Positions 36,255-46,269 of a stretch of 64,000 nt of DNA are shown piece by piece (positions within the stretch are counted from its first letter, which is position 1; every line of letters starts with the position of its first letter). A program made the position numbers and the translations under genes. The stretch covers positions 457,640 to 521,639 of the forward strand of contig CAJJAW010000005.1 of the NCBI GenBank assembly GCA_905182195.1, read 5' to 3'. The notes under the pieces were generated by a model. The model worked only from the letters and a program-made list of their open reading frames with translations. It had not been told where the DNA came from and did not search any database. The DNA comes from Alphaproteobacteria bacterium UBA4588. GTDB taxonomy: Bacteria > Pseudomonadota > Alphaproteobacteria > Rhodobacterales > Rhodobacteraceae.

Positions 36255-37180
36255 TTTGTATCCTCCTGAACCAGACCTACAAAAATGTCTTCAAGGCTGG
36301 ATTGTTGTGTTTGCACGTCGCGCATTTGCAGCCCAGCGGCTTGCAGATCGTTCAAAAGACCTGTGATCCCAGTGCGTTCAGAATTTATGTCATAAGTGTA
36401 GGTCAAAGCCTTACCGTCTGCGGCTAAATCCAAGTCATAGCTTGCAAGCTGCGCCGGTACCTCTGTTGAAGGATCAACTAAATCAATGCGAATTTTTTTC
36501 TTGCCCATTCGCGCTATTAACGCATCCTTGTCTTCGATTAGTAAAATTTCACCACCATTAATTACTGCAATTCGGTCAGCAATCGCCTCAGCCTCTTCAA
36601 TGTAATGGGTGGTCAGAATAATGGTCACACCCTGCTTTTTGAGCTTTGCCACCGTATTCCACATGTCTTTGCGCAGCTCGACATCCACACCCGCCGTAGG
36701 CTCATCCAAAAATAATACCCTAGGCTCATGCGCCAAAGCCTTAGCTATCAAGACCCTGCGCTTCATGCCACCAGACAGCGTCATGACCTTTGCATTTTTC
36801 TTATCAAATAGCGAAAGCGTTTTCAGGATCTCATCTAAATAGGCAGTATTTTTTTTCTTACCAAACAAGCCACGTGAAAACTTCACAGAATTGATGACAG
36901 TCTCAAAGGGCTCTAGCGCAATCTCTTGTGGCACCAGCCCAATCATTGCTCGTACTTTGCGGTAGTCACTGCTGATATCCATGCCATCCACGTTGATTTT
37001 ACCGGATGTCAGGCTCGAAATTCCGCAAATAGTTGAAATTAACGTGGTCTTCCCAGCTCCGTTAGGACCCAACAGAGCAATAATTTCGCCTTCTTTAATC
37101 TCGAGATTAACATTTTTAAGCGCTTCAAACCCATCTGCATAAGTTTTCCGTACATTTTGCACAGACACAATTGCTGCCAT
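36251..37180 (-). CDS. ABC transporter ATP-binding protein (YadG-like)
   Basis: A 309-residue ATPase. Walker A is [10 protein letters not shown], the Q-loop is [10 protein letters not shown], the signature is [19 protein letters not shown], Walker B is [12 protein letters not shown] and the switch His is in [11 protein letters not shown]-terminal tail of about 80 residues follows the NBD. It is cotranscribed with the ABC-2 permease. The 300 bp upstream (37181-37481) contain no gene; they end at the stop of the next M20 gene. Confidence 0.94.
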   Translation of the reverse strand: MAAIVSVQNVRKTYADGFEALKNVNLEIKEGEIIALLGPNGAGKTTLISTICGISSLTSGKINVDGMDISSDYRKVRAMIGLVPQEIALEPFETVINSVKFSRGLFGKKKNTAYLDEILKTLSLFDKKNAKVMTLSGGMKRRVLIAKALAHEPRVLFLDEPTAGVDVELRKDMWNTVAKLKKQGVTIILTTHYIEEAEAIADRIAVINGGEILLIEDKDALIARMGKKKIRIDLVDPSTEVPAQLASYDLDLAADGKALTYTYDINSERTGITGLLNDLQAAGLQMRDVQTQQSSLEDIFVGLVQEDTK

Positions 37181-37481
37181 AACCAGTCCTTTGGAAGTTT
37201 AGAAATTTTCAGTCACATCCGCTCTTTGTTGAGGAATGACAACCCCAGCAAATCAGACAAACACAAAATTATTACAAATTGGCGACTACTTCGAAAGTTA
37301 ATCATCCTTCAATATTTAAAATGATAGCATAGCTGCGGACGACAATACTGCCACCCAAACGCGGTTCTGCACCCTACAAAAAACTGTAAGCTTCGACGTC
37401 ATCTATGCGATCTCACGGGTCTAAATGTAAAACGGCCACAAAGAAAACCTTCTTCGTAGCCATAAATACAGCTTCAATAAA

Positions 37482-38648
37482 TCATCTTACCGCAGGCATG
37501 CGTTGTTCGATGACCTCAGACCACCAACTACAGCCTGCAGGTATCGCACTATCATCAAAATTATACATCGGGTGGTGCACCATCGCCGTGTCGCCATTAC
37601 CCACCAAAATATAGGCACCAGGGCGTTCTTCTAGAAGATAGGCAAAATCTTCACCTCCCATCACCAAGGCTGCCTCTTCGCAGGAACCAGATACAGATCG
37701 CGCCACGTCAGCTGCAAATTCAGTTTGTTCCTCATGGTTTACCATAACCGGATATCCACGGTGGTATGTTACGCCTGCTGTTCCGCCAAACGTAGCGGCA
37801 GTCCCTTCACAAATAGCGCTTATTCGTTTTTCAGCCAAGTCTCGCATCTCTGTCGACATGCTGCGCACTGTCCCTTTCAAATGCACCCCTTGCGGGATAA
37901 CATTGTAAGCTGTTGACGATGTCTCAAAAGATGTGACTGACACGACAACCTGGTCAATAGGATCAGCATTACGACTGGCAATGGTCTGCAAGGCTAAAAC
38001 TAAATGGCTAGCCATTACGGTAGTATCAATTGTTCCGTGCGGTTTCGCTGCATGACCACCTAGCCCCTCAAGCTTAATATCAAATGTATCAGTAGCGGCA
38101 AAAAAAATACCTGCACGAATTGCAAAACTGCCCACTGGCATGCCGGGCCAATTGTGCATGCCGTATACTTCTTGAATGTTCCAACGCTCCATCAGGCCAT
38201 CATCACACATTTCTTTACCACCACCGCCACCTTCTTCAGCAGGTTGAAAAATTACAACCGCTGTTCCATCGAAATTACGGGTCTCCGACAAATACTTAGC
38301 CGCACCCAACAACATTGCTGTATGCCCATCATGCCCACATGCATGCATCGCACCATCAGTTTTTGAAGCATACTCAAGCCCTGTTTGCTCGTGGATAGGC
38401 AGCGCATCCATATCAGCGCGTAAGCCAATCACCTTACCCGAACCAGTGGCTGCACCCTTAATCACTCCGACAACGCCAGTACGACCAATGCCCTCGACCA
38501 CTTCATCACAACCAAACTCACGCAACTTATCAGCAACCAAGGCACTCGTGCGATGCGTTTCAAATAAAATCTCTGGGTTTTGGTGAATGTCACGGCGCCA
38601 CGCCGTAATATCATTGTGCAATTCTGCAAATCGGTTTTTTACGGGCAT
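37482..38648 (-). CDS. M20 family amidohydrolase (aminoacylase/hippurate hydrolase-like), copy 1
   Basis: A 388-residue M20D metallopeptidase. HACGHDGHTAMLLGAA, FQPAEEGGGGG and GMHNWPGMPVG are the metal and catalytic motifs; VMGGEDFAYLLEERPGAY completes the site near the C-terminus. Such enzymes split N-acyl amino acids. It is a close paralogue of the next gene (37482 and 38731 copies share the same N-terminus, most motifs and the same end), so this is a tandem duplication. The gene set lies beside a Dpp-type transporter, suggesting the use of imported N-acylated amino acids or peptides. Confidence 0.93.
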   Translation of the reverse strand: MPVKNRFAELHNDITAWRRDIHQNPEILFETHRTSALVADKLREFGCDEVVEGIGRTGVVGVIKGAATGSGKVIGLRADMDALPIHEQTGLEYASKTDGAMHACGHDGHTAMLLGAAKYLSETRNFDGTAVVIFQPAEEGGGGGKEMCDDGLMERWNIQEVYGMHNWPGMPVGSFAIRAGIFFAATDTFDIKLEGLGGHAAKPHGTIDTTVMASHLVLALQTIASRNADPIDQVVVSVTSFETSSTAYNVIPQGVHLKGTVRSMSTEMRDLAEKRISAICEGTAATFGGTAGVTYHRGYPVMVNHEEQTEFAADVARSVSGSCEEAALVMGGEDFAYLLEERPGAYILVGNGDTAMVHHPMYNFDDSAIPAGCSWWSEVIEQRMPAVR

Positions 38649-38730
38649 TATTTATTTTCCTATTTCAAAATACTCTCTACCCTAAGCTGCAAAGTGCCAA
38701 GATAGAGTTTTACATCTGACAAGGGGCCCA

Positions 38731-39894
38731 TCACAAGGGCATCCTGCGCTCAACCATTTCTGCGTACCAACTACACCCGGCGGGGATAGCATTATCATCA
38801 AAATTATACTCAGGATGGTGAACCGTCGCGCCACCACCATTGCCAACCATGATGTAGGCGCCGGGACGTTCTTCTAGCATATAGGAAAAGTCCTCAGCAG
38901 CCATAATTGGTGGTGTGTTTGTATCAACTGATCCAGCCACAGCCAATGCAGCATCAGCCGCATAATCCGTGTTTTCCTTTGTATTTATAGTTACCGGGTA
39001 GCCACGTTCATAGTTTACTTCAGCAATGCAATCGTGGGCTTGTGCAGTCATGCTCACTAATTGCTTGACCTTAACCTCAACCATATCTCTTACCACTGGA
39101 TCTAACGTGCGCACCGTCCCGCGCATCCGTACGACCTGTGGGATAACGTTGTGAGCCTCAGTATCTGAATGCAATCCACAGACTGACACAACCACCTGAC
39201 CTAGCGGGTCGACGACGCGTGAGGCAACAGATTGCAGAGCCAGTATCACATGGGCCGCAGCAACATTCGGATCGATAGCCTCGTGCGGAGCAGCAGCGTG
39301 ACCACCACGACCGGTGATTGTTAAAGAAAACTCGTCCGCAGCAGCCAACAAAGCACCAGACCGGATTGCAAATTCTCCAACAGGGAAGTTAGGCATGTTG
39401 TGCATGCCATAAACTTCTTGAATACCCCAACGTTCCATCAGGCCGTCTTTGCACATCTCAAGTCCACCACCTCCGCCTTCTTCCGCAGGTTGAAAAATCA
39501 TGACTGCTGTACCATCAAAATTGCGGGTCTCTGCCAAATATTGGGCCGCACCCAACAGCATTGCAGTATGGCCATCATGCCCACAGGCATGCATCTTACC
39601 CGCTACTGTGCTGGCATATTCCAAACCTGTTGCCTCATGAATTGGCAGGGCATCCATGTCGGCACGCAGGCCAATTACGCGACCCGACGTATCAGTACGG
39701 CCTTTAATCACAGCAACAACACCCGTTCTTCCAATACCCGTTGTGATGTCAGTGACGCCAAATTCGTGCAACCGTTCCTCAACAAATTTAGCAGTATTAT
39801 GCACGTCGAACCCCAACTCAGGGTGCATATGCAAATGGCGCCGCCATCCAGTAATTTCAGCATGAGTTTCAGCAAATCGGTTCTTAATCGGCAT
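38731..39894 (-). CDS. M20 family amidohydrolase, copy 2
   Basis: A 387-residue paralogue of the preceding gene: MPIKNRFAETHAEITGWRRH, HACGHDGHTAMLLGAAQYLAE, FQPAEEGGGGGLEM, GMHNMPNFPVGEFAIRSG and MAAEDFSYMLEERPGAY. The copies differ mainly in the lid-domain stretch and in surface residues, so different substrate ranges are plausible. It sits 82 bp upstream of copy 1 on the same strand. The duplication is recent enough to keep long identical protein blocks but has clearly diverged. Confidence 0.93.
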   Translation of the reverse strand: MPIKNRFAETHAEITGWRRHLHMHPELGFDVHNTAKFVEERLHEFGVTDITTGIGRTGVVAVIKGRTDTSGRVIGLRADMDALPIHEATGLEYASTVAGKMHACGHDGHTAMLLGAAQYLAETRNFDGTAVMIFQPAEEGGGGGLEMCKDGLMERWGIQEVYGMHNMPNFPVGEFAIRSGALLAAADEFSLTITGRGGHAAAPHEAIDPNVAAAHVILALQSVASRVVDPLGQVVVSVCGLHSDTEAHNVIPQVVRMRGTVRTLDPVVRDMVEVKVKQLVSMTAQAHDCIAEVNYERGYPVTINTKENTDYAADAALAVAGSVDTNTPPIMAAEDFSYMLEERPGAYIMVGNGGGATVHHPEYNFDDNAIPAGCSWYAEMVERRMPL

Positions 39895-40005
39895 ATGCTT
39901 ACCTTAAATTTAGTTAACTTGATCCAAACACATTTTACCACAATCGCTAATCGTCGACGATGTCATCAATTAATTGCTCAGGCTTGCAGAGCAATAGTGG
40001 CGCCA

Positions 40006-41181
40006 TCATGCCAACTTAGCCAACAAATCACACATAAATTGATGGCCAGCTTCGAACTGAGAAACCATTATAAACTCGTTGGGCTGATGGGCCTGTGCAA
40101 TATCACCAGGCCCGCAAACCACTGCTGAATATCCCGCATCCTGAAACTGTCCCGCCTCAGTGCCATAGCTGACCACATGACTGGCATTGTCTCCGGTAAC
40201 GGCCCGTACCAAACCTTCAGCCGCGCCATCTTCTTCTGGCTCCAACGGTGGCACTGCAAAGCGCGGGGTCAAAACAATATCAGCCTCAGGGTGCACAGCC
40301 TGCATCGCGGCCCTGACATCATTTACCTTGTTAAAATACAACTGGTTTAATCTCGCAGGATCATCACCGGGCACTGCTCGATACCCCATGCTGAAATGGC
40401 AATTCTTCGCTGTGATGTTTTCGGCAGTACCACCAGAGATCGTGCCGACGTGCCATGTTGTGTAAGGCGGATCAAACATTGCAGCTAACGGGCCCGGCGT
40501 TGCGGCACGGTTCAATTCGTTCTGCTCATTAGCCCACTGAATAAGACGCGCACTTTCATGAACAGCACTCACACCCTGGTAATGGATCGAAGAATGGACC
40601 TCGAAACCCACAACATGTGTGGTAAAAGCGTTGCCACCTTTATGGCCCGTGACGGCCTTCATCATCGATGGCTCACCCACGATGACAGCAGAACCTTTCG
40701 GCACCACATCCCGCATCGCTACGATCATTGGTGGCGCACCTGTACAACCAACTTCTTCATCAAAGCTAAGAGCCAACTGCAATGGCCGGGTCACCTGTGC
40801 GTAATGCGCCTCGACCAAAGCCCAGATAGCCAACGCATCAAAACCCTTCATGTCACAAGTGCCACGCCCATAATACCTGCCGTCTTTTTCAACCACTGCC
40901 CACGGATCCGTTTCCCACGGCTGGCCATCAACGGGCACAACATCTGTATGCCCCGACAATACAATAGCGCCCTCAACCTCAGGGCCGACATGCGCAAACA
41001 ATGCCGCCTTGTGGGGTTGATCAGGATCAGGCCAACGATGTGAAGTGATGCCATGTGAGCCTAAATAAGTCTCAACCCAGTCAATCAAGGGCAGGTTAGT
41101 GTCGCGGCTTACGGTAGGAAAGCTGATCAACTTGGTCATCAATTCTAATGGGGTTAAACGGTCCAAAGTTTTAGTCTCCAT
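40006..41181 (-). CDS. argE: acetylornithine deacetylase (ArgE-type M20 hydrolase)
   Basis: M20A metallohydrolase of 391 residues. LSGHTDVVPVDGQPWETDP, YGRGTCDMKGFDALA, SFDEEVGCTGAP and TEAGQFQDAG carry the zinc ligands and catalytic Glu. The family acts on N-acetylornithine, but its place beside peptide-uptake genes leaves other N-acyl amino acids possible. ATG 41181 begins one base after the stop of the transporter ATPase gene; a GTG at 41193 would overlap it. No other arginine genes lie nearby. Confidence 0.9.
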   Translation of the reverse strand: METKTLDRLTPLELMTKLISFPTVSRDTNLPLIDWVETYLGSHGITSHRWPDPDQPHKAALFAHVGPEVEGAIVLSGHTDVVPVDGQPWETDPWAVVEKDGRYYGRGTCDMKGFDALAIWALVEAHYAQVTRPLQLALSFDEEVGCTGAPPMIVAMRDVVPKGSAVIVGEPSMMKAVTGHKGGNAFTTHVVGFEVHSSIHYQGVSAVHESARLIQWANEQNELNRAATPGPLAAMFDPPYTTWHVGTISGGTAENITAKNCHFSMGYRAVPGDDPARLNQLYFNKVNDVRAAMQAVHPEADIVLTPRFAVPPLEPEEDGAAEGLVRAVTGDNASHVVSYGTEAGQFQDAGYSAVVCGPGDIAQAHQPNEFIMVSQFEAGHQFMCDLLAKLA

Positions 41182-41182
41182 T

Positions 41183-43027
41183 CTAATATCCACTATCTGT
41201 AATTAACACTTTATGGCCTGGCGCAACTTCACGGTAGACCGACGGCTCTGCCACATGCGAAACAGGGTGGATCGGCGAGGGGATTGGTTTAAAGTTCAAA
41301 TCGCTTTCATCCTTGCGTTGACGCGGATCAGCAATGGGCACCGCCTTCATCAACGCCTGCGTATAAGGATGCTGCGGGTTTTCAAATACGGAAGAGCGTG
41401 GCCCCATTTCGACAATGCGGCCCAAATACATCACACCAACATGGTGGCTAACGCGTTCAACCACAGCCATGTCATGCGAAATAAAGAGAAACGACAGGTC
41501 TAATTCAGACTGCAATTCCATCATCAAATTCAACACTTGAGCCTGGACTGACACGTCCAAAGCGGAAACGGCTTCATCTGCGATTATCAGCTTTGGATTT
41601 AGAGCCAACGCACGCGCAATAGCCACGCGTTGACGCTGGCCACCAGACAACTCATGTGGGTAGCGACGCATGAAACTGCGGGGCAACTCGACGCGGTCAA
41701 ATAACATCTCAACACGGTCTTGGATCGCCTTACCCTTGAGGATGGCAAAGTTATGCATCGGTTCAGCAACTTGATCCGATAGCTGCATCTGTGGGTTAAG
41801 AGATGCGAACGGGTCTTGGAAAATCATCTGCATATCACGACGGGAATTACGCAAACCATTAGTATCAAGCGCCATGATGTCTTTTCCACCAACGCGAACG
41901 GCACCTTTCTGAGGTTCGACCAATCGCAGGATCGAACGGCCCGCCGTCGATTTACCGCAACCCGATTCACCGACTAAACTTAAAGTTTGACCCTTATTGA
42001 TGGTGAACGACAAATCCTCAACCGCATGCACATTGGCTATAGTGCGACGAAAAAAACCACCGTTAACCGCAAAGCGAGTTGTCAGGTTCTCAACTTCCAA
42101 CAACACTTCATCACTACCTTTAATAGGCTCGACCCTGCCTTGATTACGACCCATCAAAACCATCTGCTCTGGGTATGCCTTGCCGGTCATCTCACCCAAC
42201 TTGGGAACAGCTGCCAATAAAGCCTTTGTATAGGGGTGCTGAGGGTTTTCAAAAATATCTTCAACTGTGCCTTCTTCTACCTTTTCTCCACGGAACATGA
42301 CCACAACGCGGTCTGCCATCTGGGCAACCACAGCCATATCGTGGGTAATGAACATCACCGCCGTGCCCGTATCGCGTTTCAGGCGATCCATGAGCGCCAA
42401 AATTTCAGCCTGGATTGTCACATCCAATGCAGTTGTCGGCTCATCTGCAATTAACAAACGGGGCTCGCAGGCCAAGGCCATTGCAATCACAACGCGTTGG
42501 CGCATTCCACCAGACAATTCATGTGGGTATTGCTTCAACCTACGTTCGGGCTCTGGAATGCGCACCTCACGCATCAAATCCAACGCCTTGGCCGACGCCT
42601 CAGCCTTGGACAAGCCTTTGTGGAGGCGCAAACCTTCGGTCAATTGACGCTCAACGGTAAAAACGGGGTTCAGGGCGGTCATTGGCTCCTGAAAAATCAT
42701 GCCAATCTCGTTGCCGCGGATCGAACGCATAAGATTTGGTTCAGTTTGTGCTAGGTCAATTTCATCAGAATCTTTTCGGTTAAATAATAAACGACCACTA
42801 GTTATTTTACCGCCACCAAACTCAACCAAACGCATCAATGATAGCGAAGAAACCGATTTACCAGAGCCAGATTCGCCAACGACACAAACAGTTTCACCCG
42901 ATTTAATATTAAAAGATACGTTAGATACGCCGACTATGGGCCCATCTTTTGTCTGGAATTCTACCCGTAAACCCTGAATTTCCGCAATTGTCGCACCTCT
43001 GTTAGATGAGTTATCGTGATCCAGCAT
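41183..43027 (-). CDS. fused dipeptide/oligopeptide ABC transporter ATPase (DppD-DppF type)
   Basis: A 614-residue protein holding two complete ATPase domains in tandem. The first has VVGESGSGKSVSSLS, LSGGMRQRVVIAMALACEP and LLIADEPTTALDV; the second has LVGESGCGKSTAGRSI, LSGGQRQRVAIARALALNP and LIIADEAVSALDV. Each is followed by the oligopeptide-ATPase C-terminal motif (PYTKALLAAVP; PYTQALMKAVP). In the second, Walker B reads DEAVSALD in place of DEPTSALD, which is common in this family. A GGGGG Shine-Dalgarno precedes ATG 43027. It is divergent from the binding-protein gene, so its permeases are on the other strand. Confidence 0.95.
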   Translation of the reverse strand: MLDHDNSSNRGATIAEIQGLRVEFQTKDGPIVGVSNVSFNIKSGETVCVVGESGSGKSVSSLSLMRLVEFGGGKITSGRLLFNRKDSDEIDLAQTEPNLMRSIRGNEIGMIFQEPMTALNPVFTVERQLTEGLRLHKGLSKAEASAKALDLMREVRIPEPERRLKQYPHELSGGMRQRVVIAMALACEPRLLIADEPTTALDVTIQAEILALMDRLKRDTGTAVMFITHDMAVVAQMADRVVVMFRGEKVEEGTVEDIFENPQHPYTKALLAAVPKLGEMTGKAYPEQMVLMGRNQGRVEPIKGSDEVLLEVENLTTRFAVNGGFFRRTIANVHAVEDLSFTINKGQTLSLVGESGCGKSTAGRSILRLVEPQKGAVRVGGKDIMALDTNGLRNSRRDMQMIFQDPFASLNPQMQLSDQVAEPMHNFAILKGKAIQDRVEMLFDRVELPRSFMRRYPHELSGGQRQRVAIARALALNPKLIIADEAVSALDVSVQAQVLNLMMELQSELDLSFLFISHDMAVVERVSHHVGVMYLGRIVEMGPRSSVFENPQHPYTQALMKAVPIADPRQRKDESDLNFKPIPSPIHPVSHVAEPSVYREVAPGHKVLITDSGY

Positions 43028-43372
43028 ATTGCCCCCGAGTACGCTCAAAATTTGAAGCTTCACAAATGCTAAGTCAAACCATTAGCAGCTGTCAAACAGT
43101 TGAAAGTATCTAGGTCCTAAATTAAATTGAATTTACTAATAATTTTGCCAAAATTTCATACCATGGGTTGCTATTTTTTAAAAAAATTGCTTCGGTATAA
43201 AATATTGGTTTGTTGGGAGGCAGGCTTAAAATTGCTTGAATTACTGAATGTAAACACCGTTTGACCGCAAGCAACCTAGCTGTCCTCGTTCAATCCATCC
43301 TAAATACTGCAGACCCATTCTGGTGAACTGCGGAGAAAAAGGCACCTATTTGTGTCAAAAAAGGAGAATATC
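43028..43372. promoter_or_regulatory. divergent promoter region of the peptide transporter
   Basis: About 345 bp between the start codons of the fused ATPase and the binding-protein gene. It is AT-rich around 43120-43210. It must contain promoters and regulator sites for both halves of the transporter. I could not fix a -10/-35 pair with confidence, and no ORF or RNA gene is apparent. Confidence 0.5.
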
Positions 43373-45091
43373 ATGCTATTAAAGACCCTTTTGCTTGGAG
43401 CTATTGCGACAACTGCAGTTGCCTCGACGGCGATGGCAGATGGTCACGAGGGCAAACGCGCACGTGACGGCGAAGTCAAAATTATTTACTGGCAAGCCCC
43501 ATCGATCTTAAACCCCTATTTGTCTGGTGGAACTAAAGACCTCGAATCGTCTTCCTTAGTTATCGAACCCATGGGCCGCTACGACAACAATGGTGACATA
43601 GTCCCCTATTTAGCAGTAGAAACGCCAACAGTTGCTAACGGCGGTGTCTCTAAAGACCTGACATCAATAACATGGAAACTGAAAGAAGGGCTGCAATGGT
43701 CTGACGGTTCCGATGTGACATCAGCTGACCTCGTGTTTACAGCTAAATACTGCATGGACCCAGAAGGTGGCTGCGCACAACTCTCAAAATTTGATGGCAT
43801 TAAAAGCGTTGACGCAATTGACAAACTGACGACAAAAGTGACGTTCGATCAGCCAACCCCAAACCCGTATGGACCGTTCGTGGGCATGGCAACGCCAATT
43901 ATTCAAGCGGCGCAGTTTGCTGATTGCCTAGGCGCACGCGCACCTGAGTGCACCGAAGCTAACTTTGGTCCAATTGGTACAGGGCCGTTTGTCGTAACAA
44001 ACTTTAAGCCAAACGACGTGATCCAGATGGTTGCCAACGACAACTATCGCACTGCGGGCAAGCCAGCGTTTGCATCCGTAACCTTTAAAGGCGGTGGATC
44101 AGCTGAAGCCTCTGGCCGTGCAGTTATGGAAACAGGTGAATATGACTACGGCTGGAACCTACAATTAGCACCAGACGTCATAGCTAAAATGGCCGAAGGC
44201 GGCAAGGGAAAGCCAATCTCTGCATTTGGCGCATTGGTAGAGCGTCTGGAGATGAACCTCACAAATCCTTCACCTAATCTTCCAGCAGAAACACGGGCAA
44301 CAGTTGCTGAACCTCACCCGTTTCTATCTGACAGAAACGTACGTGAAGCACTCTCTATGGCAATCAATCGCCAAGAACTTGTTGACGTAGGTTACGGTAA
44401 CGCTGGTCGACCGACGTGTAACTTGGTTCCAGCTCCAGCACTTTACGCATCAGACAACACAGGTTGCCTAACGCAAGATATCGCTGGTGCAAACGCTATG
44501 CTTGAAGCAGCTGGTTGGGTTAAGGGCTCCGACGGTATCCGCGCTAAAGGTGGCGTACGTCTGTCGATACTGTACCAAACATCCACCAACGCCGTACGTC
44601 AGGACTTCCAAGCTCTGATCAAAGATTATTGGAACCAAATTGGTGTTGAAACAGAATTACGTAACCTTGATGCGTCCGTATTCTTTGGTGGCGATGCAGG
44701 TTCTCCTGACACGTTCCAAAAATTCTATGCAGACGTAGAGATGTACGCAAACGTGTTCGACGGCACAGACCCACAAGCCTATCTCGCAGCATACCGTTGT
44801 GGTAATGAGCCTAAACCTTCCAGCCAATGGCAGGGTGAAAACATCAATCGCTTCTGTGATCCAGCGTATGACGCGATGATCGACGAGCTAGCCCGCACGG
44901 GCGACCTCGCGAGACGTGGTGAGTTGGGTAAAAAAATGAACGACATGCTGACAAAAGATAGTTTCACAATCGTTCCTCTGGTTGACCGTGGCCGTGTGTC
45001 CGCGCACGCAAATAGCTTGGGTGGCGTTGTCTTGAACGTATTCGACTCTGAGTTGTGGAACGCAGCTGACTGGTACCGCATCGGCAACTAA
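43373..45091 (+). CDS. peptide ABC transporter substrate-binding protein (SBP family 5)
   Basis: Periplasmic binding protein of 572 residues for a Dpp/Opp-type system. The signal peptide is LLKTLLLGAIATTAVASTAMA with cleavage near DGHEG. ITWKLKEGLQWSDGSDVTSADLVFTAKYC is the SBP-5 signature, split here over two parts. AAGGAG lies about 6 nt before ATG 43373, ruling out the GTG at 43352. It is followed by a strong hairpin and then two permease genes; the hairpin probably raises the amount of this protein over the permeases. The exact ligand is unknown. Confidence 0.95.
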   Translation: MLLKTLLLGAIATTAVASTAMADGHEGKRARDGEVKIIYWQAPSILNPYLSGGTKDLESSSLVIEPMGRYDNNGDIVPYLAVETPTVANGGVSKDLTSITWKLKEGLQWSDGSDVTSADLVFTAKYCMDPEGGCAQLSKFDGIKSVDAIDKLTTKVTFDQPTPNPYGPFVGMATPIIQAAQFADCLGARAPECTEANFGPIGTGPFVVTNFKPNDVIQMVANDNYRTAGKPAFASVTFKGGGSAEASGRAVMETGEYDYGWNLQLAPDVIAKMAEGGKGKPISAFGALVERLEMNLTNPSPNLPAETRATVAEPHPFLSDRNVREALSMAINRQELVDVGYGNAGRPTCNLVPAPALYASDNTGCLTQDIAGANAMLEAAGWVKGSDGIRAKGGVRLSILYQTSTNAVRQDFQALIKDYWNQIGVETELRNLDASVFFGGDAGSPDTFQKFYADVEMYANVFDGTDPQAYLAAYRCGNEPKPSSQWQGENINRFCDPAYDAMIDELARTGDLARRGELGKKMNDMLTKDSFTIVPLVDRGRVSAHANSLGGVVLNVFDSELWNAADWYRIGN

Positions 45092-45096
45092 GACTG

Positions 45097-45127
45097 GTTG
45101 GGTGTGCAACACGCACACCCAACTTTT
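45097..45127 (+). terminator. intrinsic terminator or attenuator after the binding-protein gene
   Basis: Perfect 11-bp inverted repeat GTTGGGTGTGC / GCACACCCAAC around a 5-base loop, followed by TTTT. It starts 6 bp after the stop codon and lies before the two permease genes, so it probably acts as a partial terminator or an mRNA-stabilising hairpin that gives more binding protein than permease. Confidence 0.75.
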
Positions 45128-45138
45128 CCAAAATTTTG

Positions 45139-45162
45139 TAAGGAGCGCTTAAGCGCTCCTTA
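45139..45162. repeat. 24-bp perfect palindrome in the dppA-dppB spacer
   Basis: TAAGGAGCGCTT followed directly by its exact reverse complement, with no loop. It sits 12 bp after the T run of the preceding hairpin and 40 bp before the permease start. It could fold as a second hairpin or be a binding site for a dimeric regulator. Nothing else in the window has the same sequence as far as I could see. Confidence 0.7.
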
Positions 45163-45201
45163 CTCACTAAACTCTAGTACTGACGCACAAAGGCGCCACA
45201 T

Positions 45202-46269
45202 ATGTTGACCTTCACAATCCGTCGATTGTTCTTCTCAATACCGACGCTTTTGTTCATCAGTATTGTTATCTTTGGCCTGCTGCAAATGGCACCCGGAGAT
45301 CCAATGGCCCAAGTTCCACTGACCGTCCCCCCAGAGGTGAAGCAAAAAATGCGTGAGGCGCTAGGCCTTGGCGCACCTGTCCACATACAATATCTTAAAT
45401 GGCTAAACCAATTCTTCATCGTGGAACCACAGTTCCTGATAGATTGGATGACCCGCAGTAGCTTCCTGTTTGGCTGGCTACCTGACACCCAACTCGGGAT
45501 GGTCTATGACGTCGAGTTGGAAAAACTAGTCCCACAGCAGCGCAACATCAGCTGGCAGACGCGCAGCCCCATAATGGACATCGTGATCCAGCGTATCCCA
45601 CAAACGTTATGGGTCGTGGGCCTCGCTTACCTCGTTGGGATCCTGATCTCACTACCCATCGGTGTTTACTCGGCCTATCGCCATTACTCGATATTTGACC
45701 AAACAGGTACATTTATCACAATGGTTGGCTTCTCAATCCCACCGTTTTTCACAGGTCCCCTATTGATCGTAATCTTCTCAGTCACACTTGGCTGGCTGCC
45801 CTCAATCTATGACACCACACATGTGGTAAAGGATTGGGCTAGCTTTAAATATCAACTCTCACAAATGATCTTGCCAGTTATGGTTCTAGCACTCCAAACG
45901 ACAGCACAAATCAGCCGATACATGCGGGCATCCATGCTCGACAACCTTAACCAAGATTATGTTCGCACTGCACGGGCTAAGGGACTTAAAGAGGGCGTGG
46001 TGGTCATGGTGCATGTGCTGCGCAACTCAATGATACCAGTAATAACCGTTATCGCGCTTGGAGTTCCCTCCATCTTTGGTGGTGCCATCATTACTGAAAA
46101 CGTCTTTGGCGTGAATGGAATCGGCCAATTGTTGATCACGGCACTTTTTGCAAACGACATACCGATGGTTATGACCATCACCTTTATTTTTGCTATTATG
46201 ATTGTGGCATTTAACCTGGTTGCCGATGTGCTCTACGGCGTGCTCGACCCAAGGATCCGCTATGACTGA
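45202..46269 (+). CDS. peptide ABC transporter permease (DppB-like)
   Basis: A 355-residue inner-membrane subunit. The N-terminus IRRLFFSIPTLLFISIVIFG and QMAPGDPM are characteristic. The EAA-type loop near YVRTARAKGLKEGVVVMVHVLRN contacts the ATPase. ADVLYGVLDPRIRYD is the usual DppB ending. It overlaps the next permease gene by 8 bp. A loop of about 70 residues between the first two helices (WLNQFFIVEPQFLIDWMTRS onward) is longer than in E. coli DppB. Confidence 0.94.
   Translation: MLTFTIRRLFFSIPTLLFISIVIFGLLQMAPGDPMAQVPLTVPPEVKQKMREALGLGAPVHIQYLKWLNQFFIVEPQFLIDWMTRSSFLFGWLPDTQLGMVYDVELEKLVPQQRNISWQTRSPIMDIVIQRIPQTLWVVGLAYLVGILISLPIGVYSAYRHYSIFDQTGTFITMVGFSIPPFFTGPLLIVIFSVTLGWLPSIYDTTHVVKDWASFKYQLSQMILPVMVLALQTTAQISRYMRASMLDNLNQDYVRTARAKGLKEGVVVMVHVLRNSMIPVITVIALGVPSIFGGAIITENVFGVNGIGQLLITALFANDIPMVMTITFIFAIMIVAFNLVADVLYGVLDPRIRYD

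Noticed and set aside
39400..40128. Long plus-strand open frame opposite the M20 and ArgE-like genes
   Set aside because: It lies antisense to two genes with complete catalytic motifs and has no recognisable product.
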